DNA of 64,000 bases from NCBI RefSeq assembly GCF_003284585.1, contig NZ_QKRX01000004.1:186001-250000 (forward strand), written 5' to 3'. Source of the DNA: Nitrincola tibetensis. Lineage in GTDB: Bacteria > Pseudomonadota > Gammaproteobacteria > Pseudomonadales > Balneatricaceae. The notes under the pieces are model-generated. The model ran no database searches and was not told the origin of the DNA. It worked only from the letters and a program-made list of their open reading frames with translations. Position numbers and translations under genes: made by a program. Position 1 is the first letter of the stretch. Every line of letters begins with the position of its first letter. This document shows positions 35,143 through 42,245 of this stretch, in pieces.

Positions 35143-36870
35143 TCAGAGTCTTAGTTGGGCTTCTGGATCTGCTGCCAATTCGCGATAACTATCGCGAACT
35201 CGGCAGTCTTCGCACATGTGTAAACGCTTTGCAGCTTCGCCCTGAAAATAAGGATGTGCTTCTAACTTTTGAGAAATCTTTTTAATTGTGCTCTGAGTTG
35301 CAAAGGCTTTACCGCAACTGATGCAATGAAAAGGTTCTTCTTCTTTCATGACCCGAGGCTCACCTCGAGTGCCCGCAGCCGGTGCAAAACGGGCTTCCAG
35401 CTGAATGGCTTTCTCTGGGCAGGATCGCTCACAAAGCCCGCACTGAACACAGTCACCTTCTAAAAAAGATAACCGAGGTGATTGATCTTTTCCGCTGTGT
35501 AAAGCCGAGGTCGGACAAATAGCAACACAGCTCATACACAAGGTGCATGCATCCTCATCAACAAGCACTTGACCATAGGGGCTCCCCATTGGCAGTGTGA
35601 GGATTGCGTCTTCGGCATCACCTTGTTCGTATAAACGATCAAGCGCTTCATTCAGCGTTTTACGTTTACCTTGGTAAGGATAACTTGGCCCCTCAGGTAC
35701 CCCTCTCCACAGTGCAACGGCTTGCTCCAGCTCAGCCAGATCTGTCTCAATGAACTCTACATCAACCAAGGATAACCGCTGAGCGGGATGGCCCAAGGCT
35801 GTCAATAAACGACCCGTCAGCTTGATTTCATCTTTTAACAAGCGCTGCAAGCTCGGCGGTGTTTCTTCATCCAGAGCAATCGCCACATAGGTTGCACCAT
35901 GCACCAACAAAGCCAACCAAAGCTCTGCACCAATACCTGCTGCTTCCTCTAAAGCAACGGGCAGAACATGCGTTGGCAGTGCCTCTAGATCGATATCGGT
36001 ATGCTCTGCGTGAATTAAGATGGCAGGATGTTCTCCCCCTGCCTGACGATAACTATCCAAATAATGCCGTAAACGCTCAAGCTGTGATTGCGGACGGGGG
36101 GCTGCAAAGGTCAAGGCACCAGTAGGGCAAACCGTGGTACAACTACCCGCTCCATGACATAAGTGCACATCTACGCTGATTTGAAAATCATGCGTATCTG
36201 TTTGGTTATGACTGGTGATTGCATCGGCAGGACACACATCCAAACAACGAGTACAGCCAAGTTTGCCCCGATCCGAATGAGCACAGATATCATGATTGAC
36301 CTGCACATATTCCGGCTTTTCAAACTCACCCACCAGTGACGAAATCTCTTCAATGGCCTGAACGAGATGATCTGAATCCGCCGCAATGTGGAAATAACCA
36401 GGGGGCGACATTTCAGCCGACAGTGTTGGCTCCGGGTTTAAATCCAGCACCATGTCAAATGTATCTTTACCTGTGTAAATTTTTGCCGGATTAAGGATGT
36501 CGCCCTGCGGGCTTTTAAGCTGAAGGTAGTAGGAGCCTAACCAACCCGTTAAGGATTCAAGCGGTAGGTATATTGGAGTAAGTTCAGGCACGGCCGCTAA
36601 GGCTTTTTCCAAATGCTCATCTGATTGGCTGCTTACCTGCCCCATGGCCAGTAAGGTGATGCTTTTCAAACCTGATAACTGAGCCGCTGCCAAGCGAATA
36701 AGATCTTCTGGGCCTAAGATTAAAAGATGTCCTTGGCTGGTATAGGTGATTAAGTTGTCTTGTAAGGTTAGCACGGGCGGCAACGCATTTATCGCCTGCT
36801 GACGCGCGCTCGCATTGTCTTGCGAACTTGCCGTAAAGACCTTAATTGGAATTAAGCTGTTTGGTTTCAT
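35143..36870 (-). CDS. Polyferredoxin-type 4Fe-4S protein of the formate dehydrogenase operon
   Basis: A large cytoplasmic iron-sulfur protein of about 575 residues. Four clear [4Fe-4S] motifs are visible: CTRCLDVCPADAI near 211, CHGAGSCTTVCPTGAL near 239, CTLCMSCVAICPTSAL near 443 and CVQCGLCERSCPEKAI near 475. Two further CxxC pairs lie near the C terminus (CISC and CEDC). The N-terminal 190 residues have no motif I recognise. The family is regularly next to DUF3305/DUF3306 and formate dehydrogenase genes. A role in electron supply or enzyme maturation is inference. The ATG at 36870 is preferred because GAGAGAG then sits at a normal distance. It is the first gene of the fdh operon, behind a candidate sigma-54 promoter. 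Confidence 0.88.
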   Translation of the reverse strand: MKPNSLIPIKVFTASSQDNASARQQAINALPPVLTLQDNLITYTSQGHLLILGPEDLIRLAAAQLSGLKSITLLAMGQVSSQSDEHLEKALAAVPELTPIYLPLESLTGWLGSYYLQLKSPQGDILNPAKIYTGKDTFDMVLDLNPEPTLSAEMSPPGYFHIAADSDHLVQAIEEISSLVGEFEKPEYVQVNHDICAHSDRGKLGCTRCLDVCPADAITSHNQTDTHDFQISVDVHLCHGAGSCTTVCPTGALTFAAPRPQSQLERLRHYLDSYRQAGGEHPAILIHAEHTDIDLEALPTHVLPVALEEAAGIGAELWLALLVHGATYVAIALDEETPPSLQRLLKDEIKLTGRLLTALGHPAQRLSLVDVEFIETDLAELEQAVALWRGVPEGPSYPYQGKRKTLNEALDRLYEQGDAEDAILTLPMGSPYGQVLVDEDACTLCMSCVAICPTSALHSGKDQSPRLSFLEGDCVQCGLCERSCPEKAIQLEARFAPAAGTRGEPRVMKEEEPFHCISCGKAFATQSTIKKISQKLEAHPYFQGEAAKRLHMCEDCRVRDSYRELAADPEAQLRL

Positions 36871-36948
36871 TGACACTCTCTCAGGCTCGCCTATATCGTT
36901 ATTTTCAATAGCAATGGCGGTCGAGTTATTTAGTTATAGTGTTAAGTT

Positions 36949-36964
36949 AGCAATTAAGAAGCCA
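36949..36964 (-). promoter_or_regulatory. Candidate sigma-54 promoter of the formate dehydrogenase operon
   Basis: On the minus strand TGGCTTCTTAATTGCT matches TGGC-N7-TTGCT with exact GG-N10-GC spacing. Transcription would start near 36938, giving a 68-nt leader before the polyferredoxin gene. It is the best -24/-12 match in the 167-bp gap. Confidence 0.65.
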
Positions 36965-37037
36965 AGATTTACGACCACAAAAGCACAAAATACTGACATG
37001 AAAGCCAGGCTTTATAGATCAAAAATCCACAACTGCA

Positions 37038-37640
37038 TCATTTTGTCTCGCCCTGTTCATTTTTGCTGTGCAAGACTGCCTCATCAGTGCCGTCGTTACT
37101 CTGATCAACTGCACCCTCTTCTTTCAAATAAACACCTTCAGAATCAACAACTTTATTATCCGAAAGTAGAACATCCCTCGCCTTCTCCATTGCCTCGTCC
37201 ATGCGTTCTTTCGCCCAACCTCGGACAACCTCTCCAGGTTTCAAAATTAATTTAGTTGGATTTGAATAGTCCAATGCGTAGTCATCCAAAGGATCTCGTA
37301 CATTGAACTCAGGCTGATGAAAAAACTGACGTAATGCCTTTTTCTTAAGTTCTGCTGAAACTCCACTCGAGAAAAACATCGACATATCGCTTTTGGATGT
37401 GATCGTAGATAAATCTGGCATATCAATATCCGTGAGTACAACCTCCTCACCCGGCAGATCCTCAGACGAATGCGGAGGGCTTTCTGGTTCCTCCACGTCT
37501 GTGATAACGACTGACATATCGGACTCAATCAATGTATCCTCTATCGCAACAGAAGAGTCTAGCTCTGACGCAGGAGATGAAGACTCATCCAGCTCACGTC
37601 GTTTTAATCGAGACCAACGCGATAAAAAACCGTCGGTCAT
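37038..37640 (-). CDS. DUF3306 family protein
   Basis: A 200-residue acidic protein that begins with the DUF3306 signature GFLSRWSRLKRRE near residue 4. A long low-complexity acidic and Ser-rich stretch (about 15-85) is followed by a conserved part around KKKALRQFFHQPEFN and LDDYALDYSNP. The C terminus is again polar and disordered. No enzymatic motif is visible and its function is not established. DUF3305/DUF3306 pairs are typical neighbours of formate dehydrogenase operons. Its start overlaps the DUF3305 stop as ATGA. Confidence 0.85.
   Translation of the reverse strand: MTDGFLSRWSRLKRRELDESSSPASELDSSVAIEDTLIESDMSVVITDVEEPESPPHSSEDLPGEEVVLTDIDMPDLSTITSKSDMSMFFSSGVSAELKKKALRQFFHQPEFNVRDPLDDYALDYSNPTKLILKPGEVVRGWAKERMDEAMEKARDVLLSDNKVVDSEGVYLKEEGAVDQSNDGTDEAVLHSKNEQGETK
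37040..37050. promoter_or_regulatory. Candidate activator site upstream of the fdh sigma-54 promoter
   Basis: ATTTTGTCTCG is a 10/11 match to the complement of the distal tup site (ATTTTGTCTCA). It lies about 80 bp upstream of the -24 element. It overlaps the last codons of the DUF3306 gene, so coding constraint could explain part of the match. Confidence 0.4.
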
Positions 37641-38098
37641 GAGGAGGCTCCTTCTGATGAACTGGCCGTTCTCAAGCGCCGCTTGTTGGCTTTTGGGTCT
37701 TCGACCTCTCCGTGTTCAGCCATAAAGGCTTCCAGCCACGCGTGTATCGCTTCAGGTAATGGAATACTTAACACTGGCTGGTTTGCATCCATATAATCGG
37801 CTGCGACATCTTGAGCACAGGTGAGCTTTCGAGGAAGAGACAGCTCGGATGACACCTCTTCACAGACAACAAAGAGTTTTGGCGTTTCCGCACTTAAATT
37901 GAAACGATAGGCAATGCGCTCGTCACGAAAGAGCTGTAACCAAATCATGTGAGCATCACTGCGCTGAGGGTCTTTCGCGTAGACTTCTGCCACGGACCAA
38001 GTAATACAAGGCCAACCTCTCGACAGTTTTTCATGTTTTTCCAACCTAACCCATAAAGGCCATGTATCTAATGTTGGATAATGAACAGACGGCTTCAT
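37637..38098 (-). CDS. DUF3305 family protein
   Basis: A protein of about 153 residues. The conserved core is PLWVRLEKHEKLSRGWP near residue 13, followed by a mainly beta region (IWLQLFRDERIAYRFNL) and a C-terminal segment predicted disordered. Its function is unknown; the family is a regular formate dehydrogenase neighbour. The ATG at 38098 is chosen over a longer start because GGGGAAAG lies just upstream and the candidate sigma-54 promoter would start transcription near 38122. The longer version would require translation from upstream of that site. Confidence 0.83.
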   Translation of the reverse strand: MKPSVHYPTLDTWPLWVRLEKHEKLSRGWPCITWSVAEVYAKDPQRSDAHMIWLQLFRDERIAYRFNLSAETPKLFVVCEEVSSELSLPRKLTCAQDVAADYMDANQPVLSIPLPEAIHAWLEAFMAEHGEVEDPKANKRRLRTASSSEGASS

Positions 38099-38132
38099 GT
38101 CTTTCCCCTTTTTTAACCAAGTATAGTTCACA

Positions 38133-38148
38133 GGCAAAGACTGTGCCG
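38133..38148 (-). promoter_or_regulatory. Candidate sigma-54 promoter of the DUF3305-DUF3306 genes
   Basis: On the minus strand CGGCACAGTCTTTGCC carries GGCAC and TTGC with GG-N10-GC spacing, close to the consensus TGGCACG-N4-TTGCW. The predicted start near 38122 leaves a 24-nt leader with a ribosome-binding site. Confidence 0.6.
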
Positions 38149-38239
38149 TGATGTCTAACAAGGATAAAATCAGCGATACAGACAGTTCCCACGCAAGTAA
38201 TACGGTCAATAAATCACAACTCTTGTTTTACACTGGGAC

Positions 38240-38250
38240 ATTTTGACTCA
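38240..38250. promoter_or_regulatory. Candidate shared activator site between DUF3305 and fdhD
   Basis: ATTTTGACTCA differs by one base from the tup site complement ATTTTGTCTCA. It lies about 95 bp upstream of the DUF3305 -24 element and about 70 bp upstream of the fdhD -24 element, so one site could serve both divergent promoters. Confidence 0.35.
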
Positions 38251-38317
38251 ATCTAAACCCATTGGATCCATAGCAAGAAGCCATACCTACCTAGCGAGGC
38301 TCCCCCCTCACCATCAC

Positions 38318-38333
38318 TGGTATGATAGTTGCT
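38318..38333 (+). promoter_or_regulatory. Candidate sigma-54 promoter of fdhD
   Basis: TGGTATGATAGTTGCT matches TGG-N1-A-N1-G-N4-TTGCT with exact GG-N10-GC spacing. The predicted start near 38345 leaves a leader of about 29 nt before the fdhD ATG. Confidence 0.6.
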
Positions 38334-38373
38334 TCACAACCTGTACCAGCGGGATTCAAATTAAGGAATACTC

Positions 38374-39240
38374 ATGACGCTTGCGCACCGCCCCTTATTG
38401 ACTCAAGCACGCGCTCCACTCACAACCCAAGTCAGGGTGATGGACGAACAGGGCGAATGGAGAGAACAGGCGCTCGCATGTGAACGCCCGCTCACCCTCT
38501 ACTTGAACAAGCGTGAAATCGTCACACTCATGACCTTGGGCGAAGATCCTGAAGCCTTAGTTTTAGGCTACCTTCGCAATCAAAACCTCGTCGAACGTCT
38601 AGAGGATGTTATCGCGGTTCAAGTGGATTGGGACGTGGCAGCTGCGGTTGTTGTCACCTCACGTACACCCGATGATATGGATGAAACCCTCTCTAAACGA
38701 ACAGTTACGACGGGTTGTGGTCAAGGCACTGTGTTTGGCAATCAAATGGCTCGCCTTGAGCAAATGACATTATCGCCTTGGCAGATCAAACAGTCTCAGA
38801 TCTATCATTTATTAGACGTACTCAATCAACACAATGAAACCTATAAGCATGCTGGAGCCGTTCATGGCTGTGGAATTTGTTCAACCGAAGGGGAAGTACT
38901 CGCATTTTGTGAGGATATAGGACGCCATAATGCGGTTGATACACTCGCAGGTCATTTATGGCTAGATGGCATAGATGCATCAGACAAACTGTTTTACACC
39001 ACTGGACGATTAACTTCTGAAATGGTGATTAAAACCGCTCAAATGGGCATGAGTGTCCTACTCTCTCGTTCAGGCGCGACAGAGATGGGACTCGAAATCG
39101 CGCAGCAACTCGGAATTCTGATGTTAGCTAGGGCAAAAGGTCGGCACTTTCTCGTCTTTAGTGGCCAAGACCGTCTAATCCTTGATGCCAAGCCTCAAGC
39201 CCAAGCTCGGTCAGAGAAAAAGGGGAAACGTGATGACTGA
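38374..39240 (+). CDS. fdhD: Formate dehydrogenase sulfurtransferase FdhD
   Basis: A 288-residue protein that transfers sulfur from IscS to the molybdenum cofactor of formate dehydrogenase, a step essential for activity. Visible features are the NKREIVTLMTLGEDPEALV segment near 50, the catalytic-Cys loop TTGCGQGTVFG near 110, CGICSTEGEVLAFCEDIGRHNAVD near 166-189 (split by several conserved Gly) and TTGRLTSEMVIKTAQMG near 209. The loop has only one Cys where E. coli has CGVC; E. coli C121 is kept and C124 is replaced. TAAGGA precedes the ATG. It is followed by a regulator gene with overlapping ends. Confidence 0.93.
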   Translation: MTLAHRPLLTQARAPLTTQVRVMDEQGEWREQALACERPLTLYLNKREIVTLMTLGEDPEALVLGYLRNQNLVERLEDVIAVQVDWDVAAAVVVTSRTPDDMDETLSKRTVTTGCGQGTVFGNQMARLEQMTLSPWQIKQSQIYHLLDVLNQHNETYKHAGAVHGCGICSTEGEVLAFCEDIGRHNAVDTLAGHLWLDGIDASDKLFYTTGRLTSEMVIKTAQMGMSVLLSRSGATEMGLEIAQQLGILMLARAKGRHFLVFSGQDRLILDAKPQAQARSEKKGKRDD

Positions 39241-40138
39241 GCAGCACCCTTACATGACGGTAAAAGAAGTAGCCCTTTATTTACATCTGAATGAGAAGAA
39301 AGTATACCAACTGGCAAGTGATGGCCATTTACCAGCGACCAAGGTGACCGGAAAATGGTTGTTTCCCAGAAAGCTCGTGGACCAATGGCTGCTTGAATCG
39401 AGTCATCATGGCATTTTAAGTGACCGCTTACTGATCGCGGGCAGCGATGATCCCCTTCTTCAGGCAGGACTTCTTCGCATCATGCAGGCCCAGAAATACA
39501 AAGCGCTCTATAGCTATATGCCTACCGGTACGCAAGCAGGTCTTAGCTTACTGTCGCAAGGCTTAGTGGATGCCTGTGCCGTACACTGGGGCAAAGCAGA
39601 CGAAAGTCATCTAAGACACCCCGCGCTTATTCGCCAATACACAGGATCAAGACACTGGGTGTTAGTGCATTTATATAAACGTCAACAAGGCTTGATGTTT
39701 CGCACAAATGATACTGAAACACTCCTGAGTGAACCCACAAGATTACTGGAAAAACGCTGGGTCACTCGTCAAGAAGGGGCTGGATCCCAGCGCTTCTTGA
39801 AAGACTGGCTAACACAGCAGCGTTTAAGCCATGAGCATCTCAATATCAGTTTTCGTGCATTAACCGAGCGTGAGGTCGCCGCCGCCATCGCACGTAATCA
39901 AGCGGACATAGGCCCAGGCACCGAATCAGCTGCCATTGAAGCAGGTTTGACATTTATTCCAGTCTACCAAGAATCCTTTGAACTGGTTATTCCTCGCCCC
40001 GTCTATTTCCGAAGCCTACTGCAAGCATTATTTGAGTGGTTGCAAAGTTCAGAAGGAAGTCTGTGTGCGCAGGAATTAAAAGGCTACGATTTACAACAGT
40101 GCGGAAAACTCATCTGGAATGGTGAAGTTTCTGAGTAA
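39233..40138 (+). CDS. HTH (excisionase-type) regulator with periplasmic-binding-like domain
   Basis: A cytoplasmic regulator of about 301 residues. Residues 1-60 form a MerR/excisionase-type HTH (MTVKEVALYLHLNEKKVYQL and KWLFPRKLVDQWL). Residues 75-295 form a PBP-like domain related to oxyanion-binding proteins (GSDDPLLQAGLLRIM near 78, the GSQRFL segment near 201, DIGPGTESAAIEAG near 237). The domain type (PBP_like) suggests that it senses molybdate, tungstate or another small ligand. The ATG at 39233 overlaps the fdhD stop and has AAGGGGAAA upstream; a longer in-frame start is unlikely. The link to fdhD suggests control of formate dehydrogenase or cofactor genes. Confidence 0.87.
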   Translation: MTEQHPYMTVKEVALYLHLNEKKVYQLASDGHLPATKVTGKWLFPRKLVDQWLLESSHHGILSDRLLIAGSDDPLLQAGLLRIMQAQKYKALYSYMPTGTQAGLSLLSQGLVDACAVHWGKADESHLRHPALIRQYTGSRHWVLVHLYKRQQGLMFRTNDTETLLSEPTRLLEKRWVTRQEGAGSQRFLKDWLTQQRLSHEHLNISFRALTEREVAAAIARNQADIGPGTESAAIEAGLTFIPVYQESFELVIPRPVYFRSLLQALFEWLQSSEGSLCAQELKGYDLQQCGKLIWNGEVSE

Positions 40139-40192
40139 GAAAACTGTGACAAACACATTAAACTTCATGAAAAAAATTAAAAAATATTTATT

Positions 40193-40264
40193 TGTGCATT
40201 GCAACAAAAAGGCTTGACAGGCTCAGACACCTCTCTATAATGGACTTCATTGTGCAGTGCAACA
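40193..40264. promoter_or_regulatory. Direct repeats flanking the phasin promoter (PhaR-like operators)
   Basis: TGTGCATTGCAACA (40193-40206) and TGTGCAGTGCAACA (40251-40264) differ at one position. One lies just before the -35 box and the other just after the expected transcription start. TGCA/TTGCAA-rich sequences are typical targets of the PHA repressor PhaR, so these are candidate operators. Confidence 0.55.
40214..40241 (+). promoter_or_regulatory. Sigma-70 promoter of the phasin gene
   Basis: Consensus TTGACA (40214-40219) and TATAAT (40236-40241) with a 16-bp spacer. The expected start near 40248 gives a leader of about 53 nt before the phasin ATG. It is the strongest sigma-70 promoter seen in the window. 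Confidence 0.85.
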
Positions 40265-40300
40265 TTGTTCTGCATAGACCTTCAATCTCGGAGAGACATT

Positions 40301-40606
40301 ATGACTAACACTGTTGATTTTCAAAAGCCTGTAGAAGCCGTTAAAAGCCTGATCGCTTTGCAAACTGAAACCTTAACCAAAACGGTTGAGCTTCAGAAAA
40401 AAGCGGGCGAAGACTTGGTTGCGTTTTTCAAAGCCGAAGCTGAAAAAGCAAAAACTTTAAAAACTCCTGAAGATTTGATCAAGTTCAACACTGAAGCTAA
40501 CACTTCTTTGTTCAACCTGCTCAAAGCACAAGGTGAAGCGTTCACTGCTCTTGCAACTGAGTCTAGCAAGACTATCGTTGCTCAAGTTCAAAGCTTCGGC
40601 AAGTAA
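40301..40606 (+). CDS. Phasin family protein
   Basis: A short, helical, Lys/Glu/Ala-rich protein of 101 residues without a signal peptide. It fits the short phasin family that coats polyhydroxyalkanoate granules: VDFQKPVEAVKSLIALQTET at the start, then amphipathic heptads and a C-terminal segment ESSKTIVAQVQSFGK. The ATG at 40301 follows a GGAGAGAC box; an upstream in-frame ATG lies past the likely transcription start and has no ribosome-binding site. The strong promoter and tight terminator suggest high expression. No PHA synthase or PhaR gene is in the window. Confidence 0.85.
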   Translation: MTNTVDFQKPVEAVKSLIALQTETLTKTVELQKKAGEDLVAFFKAEAEKAKTLKTPEDLIKFNTEANTSLFNLLKAQGEAFTALATESSKTIVAQVQSFGK

Positions 40607-40655
40607 TGATTGCGTAGATCTCTTGTCTTAGCCTAAAACGCTGCGACAAGAATCT

Positions 40656-40695
40656 GTAAAAAAGCCCCCTCTTTTAATAAAGTGGGGGCTTTTTA
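40656..40695 (+). terminator. Intrinsic terminator after the phasin gene
   Basis: AAAAAGCCCCC pairs with GGGGGCTTTTT around an 11-nt AT-rich centre (stem arms about 40659-40669 and 40684-40694). The T-run of the right arm completes a strong intrinsic terminator, about 55 bp after the stop. Confidence 0.9.
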
Positions 40696-40763
40696 CATTG
40701 AGTGGAAACAAAAAAGATGGCCTCAAAAAACCATCCCTTTATCCTCCAACTCAACAAAGTGAA

Positions 40764-41393
40764 TTAACGGACCTCAATTAACTCAACATCAAAAATAAGC
40801 GTGGAGTAAGGTGGGATTCCACCTGGAGAGCCCTGCTCGCCATAAGCCAAATGATAAGGCACATATAAGCGCCATTTCGCACCCGGATTCATCAACTGCA
40901 ACGCTTCTGTCCAACCTTTGATCACACCTGTCACAGGGAATTCAATCGGCTGTCCGCGCTGATAAGAGCTATCAAACACTTGCCCATTTATAAACGTGCC
41001 ATGGTAATGTGTTTTGACTGTTGACTCACGTGTCGCTTTTTCCGCTTCAGCATCACCTGCCTCAAGCACTTCATACTGAAGACCTGAATCCAAAACAACC
41101 ACTTCATCACGCGCGCCATTGTCGATCAGGAACTGCTTCCCTTCTTCAACTAATGCCGCAGAGCGTGCTTCTTCAGCTTCACGCATACGACGACTGATTT
41201 CGGTGAAGGCTTCTTGTATTTGCTCGGCAGTGACTTGAAGGTCTTGTCCGGTGAACGCGTCTTCTAAGCCACTGATCACCGCAGCCAGTTCAACGTCTTC
41301 AAAACCATTACGAGCCAGTTGGTCACCCATCTGACGGCCGATGCCATAACTGGCACGGGCTTCGACTGTTTCCAGTGAAATAGTGGTGGTCAT
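40764..41393 (-). CDS. fklB: FKBP-type peptidyl-prolyl isomerase (FklB-like)
   Basis: A 209-residue cytoplasmic FKBP. The N-terminal helical dimerisation region at about 1-95 contains YGIGRQMGDQL near 16. It is followed by an FKBP domain with YHGTFINGQVFDSSYQRGQP near 129, VIKGWTEALQLM near 157 and PYHLAYGEQGSPGGIPP near 180. No signal peptide is present, so it matches E. coli FklB (FKBP22) rather than FkpA. It catalyses proline isomerisation in protein folding. It is a single gene with intergenic gaps on both sides. Confidence 0.92.
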   Translation of the reverse strand: MTTTISLETVEARASYGIGRQMGDQLARNGFEDVELAAVISGLEDAFTGQDLQVTAEQIQEAFTEISRRMREAEEARSAALVEEGKQFLIDNGARDEVVVLDSGLQYEVLEAGDAEAEKATRESTVKTHYHGTFINGQVFDSSYQRGQPIEFPVTGVIKGWTEALQLMNPGAKWRLYVPYHLAYGEQGSPGGIPPYSTLIFDVELIEVR

Positions 41394-41507
41394 AGTCTAC
41401 TCTAGACTCTCTAAAATTAATAATTGGATGCAAGAGAGTAGCACAAAGCTAAAAAAGAATATATTCGAGGATTCACCACAAGGGTTAAACAATCGGCTTT
41501 AACACAC

Positions 41508-42236
41508 TCAGAGTGTATCCAATTGCCCGCACTCGTATAGCCATTGCTGGTAGACAAAACCTGCTAAAGTCAGGTGTGTGTCTTCATCTAAGTCGGAAAA
41601 TTCAAGCGAGTATCGAGTAATTTTAATACCCACTTGCTCAGATTCCACCACTCGACAAATCGAGGCGGGTAATAATAGGACATGGTCCACTCCCGCTACA
41701 CGGATACGAGCGGTGATAAACATCTTATTTTTGAGCGGTAAAGAGCCGCTAGTCACCTCAACAGAAGCACCTTGCAAGCTGATATCCGTACAGAGTGCTG
41801 GCCATTGCGAATTTGGTGCATCATCCCCCGCATCGATCATGATTTTTAACGCCACAGGAACACGCGTGTGCTGACGTAAACGCTTGAGCGTCATCTCCTG
41901 AGGATACTCGATATGCCACAAGGGGTATGGCTGCTCTTGAATCTTCACTAATCGACTTGAAAAACTGCAGATCCGATTGGCACAAATCATTTTGATCAAA
42001 AGAACCGAGCCTTCAGTGATCTTTATCTTTTGCTGGCGAGGGGCGCTCAAAATCACGCCTTTTCCTTCAAACAAGCCGACAAAGCGCAGATTAAAACGTG
42101 CTTTGGGATGCCTAACCTCCAATCGAACCGGATCACCAGGAACAGGCTTAAGTGAGGCAAGAGATGGCACAACAGGCTGCACAGCTAGTTGCACAGGTGT
42201 TGAGCCTTCGATTAAAGATAATTCCGTTAAAGACAT
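41508..42236 (-). CDS. PilZ-domain c-di-GMP effector (YcgR-like)
   Basis: A 242-residue protein with an N-terminal YcgR-N/flagellar-brake-like beta domain (about 30-120) and a C-terminal PilZ domain (about 122-235). The c-di-GMP-binding residues are present: RLRQHTRVPV near 124 gives the RxxxR motif and DISLQGASVEV near 155 the D/NxSxxG motif. YcgR-type proteins slow the flagellar motor or alter secretion at high c-di-GMP. It ends close to pdxB and may be transcribed with it. The N-terminal 25 residues appear flexible. Confidence 0.87.
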   Translation of the reverse strand: MSLTELSLIEGSTPVQLAVQPVVPSLASLKPVPGDPVRLEVRHPKARFNLRFVGLFEGKGVILSAPRQQKIKITEGSVLLIKMICANRICSFSSRLVKIQEQPYPLWHIEYPQEMTLKRLRQHTRVPVALKIMIDAGDDAPNSQWPALCTDISLQGASVEVTSGSLPLKNKMFITARIRVAGVDHVLLLPASICRVVESEQVGIKITRYSLEFSDLDEDTHLTLAGFVYQQWLYECGQLDTL

Positions 42237-42245
42237 GTGTACTCG

